64,000 bases of DNA from Bdellovibrionales bacterium (lineage in GTDB: Bacteria > Bdellovibrionota > Bdellovibrionia > Bdellovibrionales > Bdellovibrionaceae), in the NCBI GenBank assembly GCA_005793345.1, contig SXSU01000061.1, positions 1 through 64,000 of the forward strand, given 5' to 3'. Positions 27,040 through 36,343 of this stretch are shown here, one piece after another. Within the stretch, counting starts at the first letter, position 1, and every line of letters starts with the position of its first letter. Under the pieces are notes generated by a model that searched no databases, was not told the DNA's origin, and saw only the letters and a program-made list of their open reading frames with translations. Both the position numbers and the translations under genes were made by a program.

Positions 27040-28206
27040 ATGAAAGATATAATCATAGTAGGGGCTGGATTGTCAGGATTAAGTTTGGCCTTCAGGCTTC
27101 AGCAAGAACAACCCCATTTAAATATACAAGTTTTAGAAAAAAATTTATCCTTCGCTTCTAATAAAACATGGTCCTTTCATGGTGGAGATGTCGAAAATAT
27201 TAAAAATTGGAAGGAAATCATTTCACATCACTGGAAAACTTATAATGTTAGATTTTCTTATGAGCGAGAAATAAATCAAGATTATTATTCTATATCGTCA
27301 GATTCCTTTTTTAAAATCATGAAAAATAAACTTGTTAGTAGTTTAAGTTTTGGCGTTGATGTAATAGAAATTAATAATCAAAGTGTACGAACTAAAGAAA
27401 ATATAATTTTAAATGCTAAAGTTGTAATAGATGCTAGATCAAATGATCAAATTTCTTTTAAAGATTTAAAGAAAAATGGTTGTGGTTTTCAAAAATTTGT
27501 TGGTTTAGAATTTAAAACAAAATTTCCACATAAGATATCAGTTCCAATTTTGATGGACGCAACTGTTGAACAAAAGGATGGATTTCGATTTATGTACGTG
27601 TTGCCATACAACGAGAATACATTACTTGTTGAGGACACGAGATATAGTAATACCGAAGATATTAACTTAAAAGAAATTGAGCTTGAAATTTTTAAATATA
27701 TTCAAAATAAAAATTTGCAAATTGAGGCTATTCTAAGAACAGAACAAGGTGTATTACCAATTCCTATTTCTACACCTTTTTTATCTCAGGGAGAAAAAAT
27801 AAAAATTGGAGCTGATGCTGGATTTTTTCATCCAGTTACTGGATATTCTTTTCTCTGGGTTGCCAGAATTTCAGATGAGCTTGCTAAAATAAAAAATCCT
27901 AATCCTGAGAATTATTTAAATATCATTCGTAAATTGAAAAAGGAATGTAAACAGAATGAACGATTTTATTTATTATTAAACAAAATGATGTTTCATGCAT
28001 CAGATTCAACAAATCGATATAAAATTTTTGAGAGATTTTATAAATTTTCAGATCATACTATTGATAGATTTTACTCTTCAAAGATTAATATGTTTGATTA
28101 TTTAAAGATTTTAATTGGACGTCCTCCAATATCTGTTTTTGCTGCCTTAAAGGTTCTTCGAAAAAAAGATAATAATTTGTTATTAAAAGAGGTTGGTGAA
28201 CCGTGA
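27040..28206 (+). CDS. crtY: lycopene beta-cyclase (CrtY type)
   Basis: A 388-residue flavoprotein that cyclises the ends of lycopene to beta-rings. The dinucleotide motif IIIVGAGLSGLSLAFRL is at the N-terminus, and VLEKN..SFASNKTWSFHGG resembles the CrtY signature in which NxTWSFH follows the first beta-alpha-beta unit; GADAGFFHPVTGYSF is the conserved FAD-side segment. I start at ATG 27040 rather than a TTG nine bases earlier because the family aligns there; neither has a ribosome site. It is the first gene of the crt operon and ends in GTGA overlap with the prenyl synthase. Confidence 0.85.
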   Translation: MKDIIIVGAGLSGLSLAFRLQQEQPHLNIQVLEKNLSFASNKTWSFHGGDVENIKNWKEIISHHWKTYNVRFSYEREINQDYYSISSDSFFKIMKNKLVSSLSFGVDVIEINNQSVRTKENIILNAKVVIDARSNDQISFKDLKKNGCGFQKFVGLEFKTKFPHKISVPILMDATVEQKDGFRFMYVLPYNENTLLVEDTRYSNTEDINLKEIELEIFKYIQNKNLQIEAILRTEQGVLPIPISTPFLSQGEKIKIGADAGFFHPVTGYSFLWVARISDELAKIKNPNPENYLNIIRKLKKECKQNERFYLLLNKMMFHASDSTNRYKIFERFYKFSDHTIDRFYSSKINMFDYLKILIGRPPISVFAALKVLRKKDNNLLLKEVGEP

Positions 28207-29258
28207 TAAAGTTAACCGGACTTGAGGCAATTCTAGATTCTAATGAAGCAGTTAAAAAAATTTTTAATGATTCATTATTAGTTCCAATTGAGGATTTTTT
28301 ATCACGACCTAAAAAATCTTTTCGGGAAGATCTTATAAATATTGGATTCGAAATTGGATTGAGTACTTTCAATTTTACCTCCGTTGAAGTTGGAGATGAG
28401 GATAAAATATTAATTACACTTTTTGAAAATGTAATTGAATATTTACACTCTGGCTCGCTTATCATTGATGATATTGAAGATCAAAGCCAAGTGCGAAGGG
28501 GAAAAGAAAGCTTACATAAATTATTTGGAGTTCCAATTGCGTTAAATGCTGGTAACTGGTTATACTTTTGGCCATTAGTTATGATTCAAAATTCAACTCT
28601 CTCTAATGAAGTAAAACAACTTGCTGTTAACGAATGTAATAAAACCTTGATGCATGCTCATTTAGGACAAGCCCTAGATTTAGGGACTTCTTTAGAGGGA
28701 GTTACAAAAAAAAATATTTCCGATATAGTATTTAAAACAATGGAACTGAAAACTGGAGCGCTTACATCTTTAGCAATTAAGTTAGGTTTTTTAGTTGCTC
28801 AAGAAAAATATAAAAAAACAATAAGTAGTTCAAGCTTATCCAGTTTAAAAAATATTGACTCAAATGATAAATTTCAAAACATTGAAGAGTTTGGGAACAG
28901 ATTTGGACAACTCCTGCAAATTTATGATGATATCGGAAACCTTAGATCTAATTCTAATCCGCAAAAAAAATATGAGGATTTAAGATTATTGAGACCATCT
29001 TTTATATGGATAATTTTAGCTGAAGTGTTAGATGAAATTGAATTTCAAAAATTCATTTATCAAATTAGAAATGAATTTGAAATTCTAAGTATAGAAAATA
29101 AAATAAAAGACTTGAACATTGAACAAAGAGCAAAAATAAAATCCTCACAAATTAAAAATGATTGGTGTGAATTATTTTTTAAAGATAATTCTTTAATCAC
29201 TCTTCAGTTAAAAAATAAAATATTAAATACTCTTGAAAGGCTAACTCATGCTTACTAA
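28203..29258 (+). CDS. crtE: geranylgeranyl diphosphate synthase (CrtE type)
   Basis: A 351-residue trans-prenyltransferase that supplies GGPP for phytoene. The first aspartate motif is intact (LIIDDIEDQSQVRRG, about residues 85-99). The second is YDDIGN instead of DDxxD, so the last Asp is Asn. Start GTG overlaps the crtY stop by four bases; the end overlaps crtI by 11. A second prenyl synthase (ispA, 43.9 kb) probably serves general metabolism, leaving this one to the pigment pathway. The C-terminal third is longer and more divergent than usual. Confidence 0.85.
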   Translation: MIKLTGLEAILDSNEAVKKIFNDSLLVPIEDFLSRPKKSFREDLINIGFEIGLSTFNFTSVEVGDEDKILITLFENVIEYLHSGSLIIDDIEDQSQVRRGKESLHKLFGVPIALNAGNWLYFWPLVMIQNSTLSNEVKQLAVNECNKTLMHAHLGQALDLGTSLEGVTKKNISDIVFKTMELKTGALTSLAIKLGFLVAQEKYKKTISSSSLSSLKNIDSNDKFQNIEEFGNRFGQLLQIYDDIGNLRSNSNPQKKYEDLRLLRPSFIWIILAEVLDEIEFQKFIYQIRNEFEILSIENKIKDLNIEQRAKIKSSQIKNDWCELFFKDNSLITLQLKNKILNTLERLTHAY

Positions 29259-30849
29259 TAAAAACTCGAAAAAAGATGCTAAATCAGCGATTGTAATTGG
29301 AAGTGGTTTTGGTGGACTTGCTTCAGCAATACGTCTTCAGTCTTTAGGATTTGAAGTTACAATTTGTGAAAAAAGAGATTTGCCAGGTGGTCGTGCATAT
29401 GTTTTTCGACAAGATGGTTTTACTTTTGATGCAGGACCAACTGTAATTACCGCACTTCCTTGCTTAGAAGAAGTATTTTCAAGTGTTGGAAAAAATCTAG
29501 AAGATTATTGTGAACTTATGCCAATAACTCCATTTTATCAACTCTGTTGGGAAGATGGGACACGATTTGATTATAGTGGAGATTTCGAAAATACACTTAA
29601 GCAAATAAAAGAATTATCTGGTGATAAAGATGTAGAGGGCTATAAGGATTTTTTAAAATATACGGAGCAAGTATTTATCGAGGGATATGAAAAATTATCG
29701 GCAGAAGCTTTTCTAGACTGGTGGTCAATGATTAGAGTTTCTCCTCAACTTATAAAACTTCAAGCCTATCAAAGTGTTTACCAAACTGTTTCACAATTTA
29801 TTAAAAATGAAAAACTTTGTCAGGCATTTAGTTTTCACTCTTTATTAGTAGGAGGAAATCCATTTCAAACTTCATCTATTTATACTTTAATACACTTTTT
29901 AGAAAAAAAATGGGGAGTTCATTTTCCTAAAGGTGGAACAGGTTCATTAGTAAATGCATTTGTAAAATTGTTTGAAGAAAATGGTGGGAAATTAATTTTA
30001 AATTGCGAATTAGAACAAATTCTAACTAAAAATAATAAAGTTATAGGTGTGAAGGTAAAAGATGGACAGATTTTAAATGCAGATCTTGTTGTAAGTAATG
30101 CAGATGTAATGCATACCTATAAAAAACTACTTAATCAAAGTCCCCGTGGAATTGAGATGACTAAGAATTTAGAGAATAAAAGTTTTAGCATGTCTCTTTT
30201 CTTAATTTATTTTGGGGCAAAAAAGAAATTTGAAAATATAAAACATCATATGGTTTTATTTGGCCCCCGTTATCGTGAACTTTTAAAAGACATATTTAAA
30301 AATGGCCATCTTGCCGATGACTTTTCATTATACTTACACGCCCCAACTGTATCAGATCCATCTCTTGCTCCTGAGGGATGTGAAGGTTTTTATGTCCTTT
30401 CTCCAGTTCCTCATTTAGGGTTAGCAGATATTGATTGGAATGTCGAAGGTCCAAAGTATGCTGATAAAATATTAAATTACTTAGATAAGCATTATTTGCC
30501 TGGTTTAAAAGAGAATTTAATTACTCAAAAAATTTATACTCCTTTTGATTTTGAGAAAGACTTAAATGCTCATAATGGATCAGCCTTTTCTTTAGAACCA
30601 ATTTTAACTCAGAGTGCGTATTTTAGATGTCATAATCGGGATAGCTCAATTGAAGGACTTTATTTCGTGGGTGCGGGAACTCATCCTGGGGCCGGAGTGC
30701 CAGGTGTAGTTCAATCAGCAAAAGCAACCTGTAAAGTTATTGCTAACGACTACGATAGACAACAATCAATTCCAAGGAATAAAAATTTTAATTCATTGAA
30801 GAAAGTTAAAATAGAAGAATCACCTATGGAGTTAAATACAAATCTATGA
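29248..30849 (+). CDS. crtI: phytoene desaturase
   Basis: A 533-residue FAD-dependent desaturase converting phytoene towards lycopene (or an intermediate). Features seen: the Rossmann motif AIVIGSGFGGLASAIRLQ, CEKRDLPGGRAY, DAGPTVIT, and the C-terminal bacterial CrtI signature FVGAGTHPGAGVPGVVQSAK. About 30 residues longer than typical CrtI, due to a polar C-terminal tail. Overlaps both neighbours (11 bases with crtE, four with crtB), so the genes are translationally coupled. The number of desaturation steps cannot be read from sequence; the cyclase upstream implies lycopene. Confidence 0.93.
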   Translation: MLTNKNSKKDAKSAIVIGSGFGGLASAIRLQSLGFEVTICEKRDLPGGRAYVFRQDGFTFDAGPTVITALPCLEEVFSSVGKNLEDYCELMPITPFYQLCWEDGTRFDYSGDFENTLKQIKELSGDKDVEGYKDFLKYTEQVFIEGYEKLSAEAFLDWWSMIRVSPQLIKLQAYQSVYQTVSQFIKNEKLCQAFSFHSLLVGGNPFQTSSIYTLIHFLEKKWGVHFPKGGTGSLVNAFVKLFEENGGKLILNCELEQILTKNNKVIGVKVKDGQILNADLVVSNADVMHTYKKLLNQSPRGIEMTKNLENKSFSMSLFLIYFGAKKKFENIKHHMVLFGPRYRELLKDIFKNGHLADDFSLYLHAPTVSDPSLAPEGCEGFYVLSPVPHLGLADIDWNVEGPKYADKILNYLDKHYLPGLKENLITQKIYTPFDFEKDLNAHNGSAFSLEPILTQSAYFRCHNRDSSIEGLYFVGAGTHPGAGVPGVVQSAKATCKVIANDYDRQQSIPRNKNFNSLKKVKIEESPMELNTNL

Positions 30850-31718
30850 ATGATTTGCAATTCAAACTTAGTGAGGCAGCTATAAAAAATGGTTCGAAAA
30901 GTTTTCGAATAGCATCGTTAGTATTAGATAAAAAATCAAGAAATGGTGCTTATTTGCTTTATCGTTGGTGTCGATATTGTGATGACATTATTGATAAAGC
31001 TCAATCTCAAAATGAAGCAGAAAGTGCTCTTGAATTTTTATATCAAAATACCAAAATTGCATTATTTGAAAATACAAAACTTGAATCAACAAGCCCATTT
31101 TATGGTTTAAGACAAATTGCAAACGATTATAATATACCCCATGAAAATTTTTTAAAACTTCTTGCTGGCTTTAAAATGGATATTTCAAAGTATCCAGTAA
31201 GATCGAAACAAGATTTGGATATTTATTGTTTTCATGTAGCAGGTATAGTGGGCTTATTAATGTGTCCAATATTAGATGTAAAAGATGAAAGTGCTTTAAA
31301 ATACGCAGATTCATTAGGACGAGCTATGCAACTTACAAATATTTCACGTGATGTAATTGAAGATTTTAATATGCAAAGAATTTATATCCCACAAGATTGG
31401 CTAGATGAATATTCAATAACTAAAGTCTCTTTTTTGAACTCAGATATTCATGATAAATTGTTTAAAAATGTTTTAAAATTATTAGAATGGTCCGATCAAT
31501 ATTATATTGAAGGAAGAAAAGGAATAAAATATCTTCCCTTTCGTGCAGGTTTAAGTATTTGCATTGCAAGTTTTCTTTATCAAGGAATCGGAAATAAAAT
31601 AAGAAAAATTGGTATTGAATCATTTAAAAAGAGAACTTATTTAACTGGTTTTGAAAAAATTATTTGTATAATTAAGGCATCTTTTTTTTATTTAAAGTTA
31701 GGTATAAAGTATGAATGA
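30846..31718 (+). CDS. crtB: phytoene synthase
   Basis: A 290-residue squalene/phytoene synthase family enzyme that joins two GGPP into phytoene. Both Asp-rich motifs are intact: YCDDIIDKAQ (about residues 39-48) and NISRDVIEDF (about 160-169), the latter within GRAMQLTNISRD, a phytoene synthase signature. RIYIP and FRAG-type segments are present (IYIPQDWLD, LPFRAGLSI). Overlaps crtI by four bases and the following membrane protein gene by eight. Confidence 0.93.
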   Translation: MNDLQFKLSEAAIKNGSKSFRIASLVLDKKSRNGAYLLYRWCRYCDDIIDKAQSQNEAESALEFLYQNTKIALFENTKLESTSPFYGLRQIANDYNIPHENFLKLLAGFKMDISKYPVRSKQDLDIYCFHVAGIVGLLMCPILDVKDESALKYADSLGRAMQLTNISRDVIEDFNMQRIYIPQDWLDEYSITKVSFLNSDIHDKLFKNVLKLLEWSDQYYIEGRKGIKYLPFRAGLSICIASFLYQGIGNKIRKIGIESFKKRTYLTGFEKIICIIKASFFYLKLGIKYE

Positions 31719-32298
31719 AGTTAAATTATTTTTCGATGATTTTAAAACTTATGTTGGAAGAGTTGGATTGTTTAATGGTAAAGATTGGTTAGTTTATATT
31801 ATTTGGAACGGACTAATGTTTGGATTATTAATTGTAGTATCCAGTTTTTTATATTTAGGCTTTAAAAATGGGGTTCAGTATCCTAATTATGTATGGAATA
31901 TTCCTATTGGTATATTTTGTTTTGTTATTGCAATTGCAATAGATACCATAGGTCATCGAACAATTTATAAAGAAGTCCTTAAGCAAGGCGAAGCTTTAAT
32001 TCACCATATGACTATATTTTCAGGAATAACGAGTGTAGTTCTTCTTTGTTTAGCTTATTCACATTCGGAAATTGTAAGAATTCCTGCGTTGGTTTTTATT
32101 TTTCTATCAGTTGTGTATAGTTTTTTTGATGAAGCTCTTCACTGGCATAGATATCTTACGGCAAATTCTGACCGTATAGAAATGTGGAGTCATTTTTTTA
32201 TTTTAGTTGGTCATTTAATTATGATTTTGAGCTGGTGGAAATGGTATGATGGTGGATACATTGGAGTTGCAGATACTTTAATGTGGTTATCTAAATGA
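31711..32298 (+). CDS. His-rich membrane protein of the carotenoid operon
   Basis: A 195-residue protein with about four membrane segments (LVYIIWNGLMFGLLIVVSSF, VWNIPIGIFCFVIAIAI, MTIFSGITSVVLLCLAY, IPALVFIFLSVVYSFF). Histidines cluster at segment edges: DTIGHRTIY, EALIHHM, DEALHWHRY and MWSHFFILVGH, together with acidic residues. That is the kind of layout used by membrane di-iron hydroxylases and desaturases, but it is not the CrtZ or CrtW pattern (no HDxxH plus HxxHH set). Embedded between crtB and a glycosyltransferase with overlaps on both sides, it is a candidate carotenoid-modifying enzyme. Not recognised as a named family. Confidence 0.7.
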   Translation: MNEVKLFFDDFKTYVGRVGLFNGKDWLVYIIWNGLMFGLLIVVSSFLYLGFKNGVQYPNYVWNIPIGIFCFVIAIAIDTIGHRTIYKEVLKQGEALIHHMTIFSGITSVVLLCLAYSHSEIVRIPALVFIFLSVVYSFFDEALHWHRYLTANSDRIEMWSHFFILVGHLIMILSWWKWYDGGYIGVADTLMWLSK

Positions 32299-33839
32299 GA
32301 GAATTGATATTTATATTTGGTTTTTGCATTTTTTTTTACCGTTTGATTCATAAACCAATTATTACTAAAAATAAAAAGAGGCAAGATTCAAAAATTGAAG
32401 ATGGATCAGATCAAAAAAATTCTCTTGAGGAGTTGGCAATAGTAATTCCTGCTCGTAATGAAGAGAAAAATTTACCAATTATTTTAGAATCTTTATTAGA
32501 AGCAAAATCCTATGGTGCTAAAATTATAGTGGTGGATGATCAATCAGATGACAGCACTGTTAGTGTGGCTGAAAAATTTCGAGTCATAATTCATAAAGTT
32601 CAAATGAAACCAGAAAATTGGTCTGGAAAAAATTGGGCCTGCCATCAGGGGTATCTTTTTTTAAAAAATAATAATTATAATTTTAATTATATTTTATTTA
32701 CAGATGCCGATACAAAACATAACTCAAATCAACTTTTAAGAGCATTAAATTGGTTTAAACAAGAAAATGCTTCATTAATGTCAGGTAACCCCTTTCATTT
32801 AGCAATTAATTTTTGGGAAAAACTAATTGGGTCATTTTATCTTCTTATAACGATGATTACAGATTCCCATCAAGAAAATCCAAGTAGTTTGCGATATTTT
32901 TCGATTGGACAATTCTTGCTTTTCAAAAAAGATTACTATGAATACAGTGGCGGTCATTTTTCTGTAAAATCCGAATTAGCAGAAGATTTAGCTCTCGCTA
33001 AAATATGTTTTCAATTAAATAAAAAGTATTTAGTATATACTAAGGCAAATCTCTATTCTACTAATATGTATTCAAGTTTTCGAGAGTTTGTAAATGGATG
33101 GCAGAGAAATTTTAGATTAGGCATGAGCAGATCCAGTCTTTTCACTTGGATAGAAACGGTAATAGTAATTGCAGCATTACTTGGTACTGGGACTTGGTGG
33201 AGTTATTTAAGTTTTATTTTATTAATTGGAATTTACCAAAAATCACAAGGTGAGTTTTCAATAATTGGTGCTTTATTTTTTCCGATAGGAGTAATTATGT
33301 TTATTTTCATTTCATTAGTTTCTTTAGCAAATAAATTTTTTAAACAGCCAATAATTTGGAAATCTAGAAACTATTTCACAAGTTTAATAATTTTTATGTT
33401 TTTAATTTTAAATCCTTTTTTTGCAAATTCTAATGAGAATATAAAAAGTTCAAATCTAAATTTAATAGTAAATATTGAAGGTTTAAAATCAGGAAATGGC
33501 GGTGTTTCAATTACGTTATTTGATAGTAAAAATCAAAAATATTTTCCAACAAAACCTGAATTTGCAATAAACAAAGAATATAAGGACTTAAATGGTAAAG
33601 ATAAAATTGAATTTAATTTTAATAATTTACCAGAGGGTGAATATGCTGCATTTGCCTATCACGATGAAGATGGAAATAAAAAGATAAACACAAACTTTGT
33701 AGGAATACCTACGGAAGGTTACGGAGCAACTCAGGGGGCAAAAAATAAATTTGGTCCCCCTAAATATATTAATGCAAAATTTAATTTATCAAGTTCTGTA
33801 ACTTCAGATTCAATAGTAACTTTAAAAATTGAATATTAA
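32295..33839 (+). CDS. carotenoid-type glycosyltransferase fused to DUF2141
   Basis: A 514-residue two-part protein. Residues about 45-260 are a family 2 glycosyltransferase (AIVIPARNEEKNLP; VVDDQSDDST; LFTDADTKH as DxD; WQRNFRLGM near the acceptor site), close in style to CrtQ-like enzymes that glycosylate carotenoids or carotenoic acids. Membrane segments follow at about 280-380. After a signal-like FLILNPFFANSNE, residues about 387-514 are a DUF2141 domain (GGVSITLFDS, AFAYHDEDGNKKINTNF, GIPTEGYG, KFGPPKY), which would sit outside the cytoplasm. DUF2141 proteins often accompany crt genes; a fusion is unusual. Last gene of the operon, ATGA-coupled. Confidence 0.85.
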   Translation: MRELIFIFGFCIFFYRLIHKPIITKNKKRQDSKIEDGSDQKNSLEELAIVIPARNEEKNLPIILESLLEAKSYGAKIIVVDDQSDDSTVSVAEKFRVIIHKVQMKPENWSGKNWACHQGYLFLKNNNYNFNYILFTDADTKHNSNQLLRALNWFKQENASLMSGNPFHLAINFWEKLIGSFYLLITMITDSHQENPSSLRYFSIGQFLLFKKDYYEYSGGHFSVKSELAEDLALAKICFQLNKKYLVYTKANLYSTNMYSSFREFVNGWQRNFRLGMSRSSLFTWIETVIVIAALLGTGTWWSYLSFILLIGIYQKSQGEFSIIGALFFPIGVIMFIFISLVSLANKFFKQPIIWKSRNYFTSLIIFMFLILNPFFANSNENIKSSNLNLIVNIEGLKSGNGGVSITLFDSKNQKYFPTKPEFAINKEYKDLNGKDKIEFNFNNLPEGEYAAFAYHDEDGNKKINTNFVGIPTEGYGATQGAKNKFGPPKYINAKFNLSSSVTSDSIVTLKIEY

Positions 33840-33852
33840 TAATTGAATATTA

Positions 33853-35400
33853 TTAATTAATAAATAACTGATCAAAACTAGATAACTGAATATCCATGGT
33901 AACTCGAATATAGACATCAGATTTAATATCGTGAATTGAATAATTATTTAATGTATGTATACGATTTTTTATAAAATTATTTAGTGATTTATAGCACGAA
34001 GATTGTTTGCCATTTTTATTTAAATTCAAGCAACGATTCATCACATTTGCAAAAATTGTGTCAATAGAATTAACAGCAGTTAGTAAGCCTGGATCACCAG
34101 CAGGAAAATTTGATCGATCAAAACCTGTGGCTTGTAACAAAAAGTACCCTAAAAAAGAGTATTTATTTCTCATTTCTCGAATTGCAATTTCACCAAAAGT
34201 TCGTTCGAGATCTTTACCTCGCTTAACAATTTTATTTTCCATTTTTTCGCGAAATAGATCGAGTAAAACTTCATTGGCTATTAAATTTTCTAAACTTAAA
34301 GTATTATCAACATAGCCAATGTACTTAAATCTTTCATCTTCAAAAACATCATTTGGCATTTGAAATTTCTGATAATTTAATTTACCAAATCGTAGAATAT
34401 TTTTATAAATATTATCACTAATTTTATGTTTAAGTTCTATTTTTGGTTCACCAATTAATTCTAATAAAAATGAAATCATTTCGACACAACTTAACGCTCT
34501 TCTATCTTCAGAGCCTGTTAAGTCGTAGGGATGGGGTTTGCTCATTAGGACTTTAACTGCTTTATCTAATTTTTGTTCAAAATTCTCTGGTGGTGATTCA
34601 TAACGATAAATTTCTCCATAGCCAATAACTTTTGACCCCAAATAATGATGAAGTGGTACTGCACGAATTCCTCGTTCATGGACATCAACAACGATAGGTA
34701 ATCGTCCCCACTTGCTTTTGTAAAAGATAATCATTGCACCATGTGAGTACACACTTCTGGTATCTGAAATTGCCGTAAAGATACCAACAGGTTTTTCGAT
34801 TGGATGATTTAAAATAATATCTCCAGATCTGAGTCGTAAACCTCTATATACGACTTCATCATCCTCGTACATATAATTATAAAATTCTTTATCATTGATC
34901 CATTTTGAAAGTGACCAATCAGAACCCTTTACTCCAAATATAGGAATTGATTTTTGAGGGGATTTATAGAGTTTTTGGTTTGCTGAATTCAAAATTTGCG
35001 CTTCATATTCAATAGATTGCTTTTGTTCAACAGAAATTTGTTTTAAAGTAAGTTTCTGTTGCAATAAAACGTGTAACTTTTGATTTAAAAATCTAATTTG
35101 AAATTGAGCATTGTAAAGCCATTCTGGATCTAGAGTTTTACGATTAATTAGTAAGTATTCATTTTTTAGACTTCGGATTGATTCTAAAATTTTTTCATAA
35201 TCAGATGGAGTTAAAATATTATTCGAGCTTTCATATTCATTGATCTGATCAGAAGCTCTTTGGCGAGCACTCATAAAATTATACAGGGCTTGTGGAGTAT
35301 GATCTGAACTATAATCATTTGCAGATACGGTTATAGATTGTATTGAAAATAAAATAAAAAAGGAAAAAAATTTCTTTCCCAATCCTATCAGGGTTTTCAC
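33853..35400 (-). CDS. exported YiiX/YaeF-like permuted papain-fold hydrolase
   Basis: A 515-residue exported protein starting at GTG behind a near-perfect AAGGAGGT. Signal peptide LGKKFFSFFILFSIQSITVSA. A helical region (about 30-150) precedes the catalytic-like domain: LRSGDIILNH, then VYSHGAMII (Ser-His), VVDVHERGIRAVPLHHYL, and YDLTGSEDRRALSCVEMIS (Cys). In YiiX/YaeF (permuted NlpC/P60, C92) the His after the GD strand motif and the later Cys form the active site, and both are present. Substrates in the family include lipids and peptides. The C-terminal 170 residues are unassigned. Confidence 0.65.
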   Translation of the reverse strand: MKTLIGLGKKFFSFFILFSIQSITVSANDYSSDHTPQALYNFMSARQRASDQINEYESSNNILTPSDYEKILESIRSLKNEYLLINRKTLDPEWLYNAQFQIRFLNQKLHVLLQQKLTLKQISVEQKQSIEYEAQILNSANQKLYKSPQKSIPIFGVKGSDWSLSKWINDKEFYNYMYEDDEVVYRGLRLRSGDIILNHPIEKPVGIFTAISDTRSVYSHGAMIIFYKSKWGRLPIVVDVHERGIRAVPLHHYLGSKVIGYGEIYRYESPPENFEQKLDKAVKVLMSKPHPYDLTGSEDRRALSCVEMISFLLELIGEPKIELKHKISDNIYKNILRFGKLNYQKFQMPNDVFEDERFKYIGYVDNTLSLENLIANEVLLDLFREKMENKIVKRGKDLERTFGEIAIREMRNKYSFLGYFLLQATGFDRSNFPAGDPGLLTAVNSIDTIFANVMNRCLNLNKNGKQSSCYKSLNNFIKNRIHTLNNYSIHDIKSDVYIRVTMDIQLSSFDQLFIN

Positions 35401-35505
35401 GGGTGACCTCCTTTGTGTATCTAGTGATCACCTCATTTTAAGTTTTTTTTGGCAATATATTTACTATATGACAGATAGTTCAATTAACTAAACCAGACCA
35501 AAGTA

Positions 35506-36291
35506 CTAGTATGAAATATTTAAAAGACTAAATAAGTTTTGAGTCGACCTTTCCAATATTTTTTCAACAGGAAGATTCTTAATTTCACTAATAGTAGTAG
35601 CAATTGACCAAAGATATTTGGGATAATTATTTTCAGTTGGACTTTGAAATATTTTTTGATCAGGAGAATCTGTTTCAATCAGTAAGCTTTCAAGATTTAT
35701 TTTTTTAATTACGTCATGTAGTTTTTTATTGGTCGGAAAAGTTACGGCACCGCCGACGGATAACTTTAAACCATTTTGCAAATAATAGTGAGCTTGCTCC
35801 CAGCCCCCATTGAAAGCATGAACATACCCACTTGTTTGAGAAAACCAATCACTCATAAGTGGGTTATTTTTAATATCTTCAAAGCACCTGACGAGATGCC
35901 ATACAATCGGTATATTTTTAAATTGTGCAATTTCAATTTGATTAAGAACAGCTTCAATTTGCAGTTCACGGCTATGAATAAATTGAGGTCGAAAATCAAG
36001 CCCCACTTCACCAATCGCTTTAGCAAGATGAATTTTCTTTGATAAAAAATCTAATGCTGATTCAATTGTTTGTGAGTTTTGCTCTGCGATCCACATTGGA
36101 TGAATTCCAAAAACAGGAATAATTTGCTTGTATTGTTCTGCGAGTTTGATTTGTAGCTCCCATTCTTCAGGACAAATACCCCCTTGAACAAAATAATCAA
36201 TATTAAGATGTTGGGAGTCTTTGATAATGAGATCAACCTGATCAATCAATAAATTACTAGTGAGATGGCAATGGGAGTCTGCAAATTTCAT
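35506..36291 (-). CDS. tatD: TatD-family metal-dependent hydrolase
   Basis: A 261-residue TIM-barrel hydrolase of the TatD family (DNase/exonuclease-like). Metal ligands are visible: N-terminal ADSHCHL, EVGLDFR (Glu of the bridging site), PIVWHLVRC, YVHAFNGG and the C-terminal LIETDSPD. Length is normal. It follows the TIGR02147 gene on the same strand with 52 bp between, so the two may be co-transcribed. Biological role in this organism cannot be specified beyond nucleic-acid or quality-control hydrolysis. Confidence 0.9.
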   Translation of the reverse strand: MKFADSHCHLTSNLLIDQVDLIIKDSQHLNIDYFVQGGICPEEWELQIKLAEQYKQIIPVFGIHPMWIAEQNSQTIESALDFLSKKIHLAKAIGEVGLDFRPQFIHSRELQIEAVLNQIEIAQFKNIPIVWHLVRCFEDIKNNPLMSDWFSQTSGYVHAFNGGWEQAHYYLQNGLKLSVGGAVTFPTNKKLHDVIKKINLESLLIETDSPDQKIFQSPTENNYPKYLWSIATTISEIKNLPVEKILERSTQNLFSLLNISY

Positions 36292-36343
36292 AATAATTTT
36301 AGCATCATAATTTTTTAAGTTAATAGCAATTAAATAATATTTT

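Noticed and set aside
31711-32298. Calling the His-rich membrane protein CrtZ or CrtW
   Set aside because: The characteristic HDxxH and HxxHH motif sets are not present at the expected places; only the operon position suggests a carotenoid role.
33835-33860. Inverted repeat TTAATAAT/ATTATTAA between the glycosyltransferase and YiiX-like genes as a bidirectional terminator
   Set aside because: It is composed only of A and T, weak, and such sequences are frequent by chance at this base composition.
35776-36245. Open frames overlapping tatD on both strands as extra genes
   Set aside because: TatD motifs are continuous in its own frame and the overlapping frames have no supporting signals.
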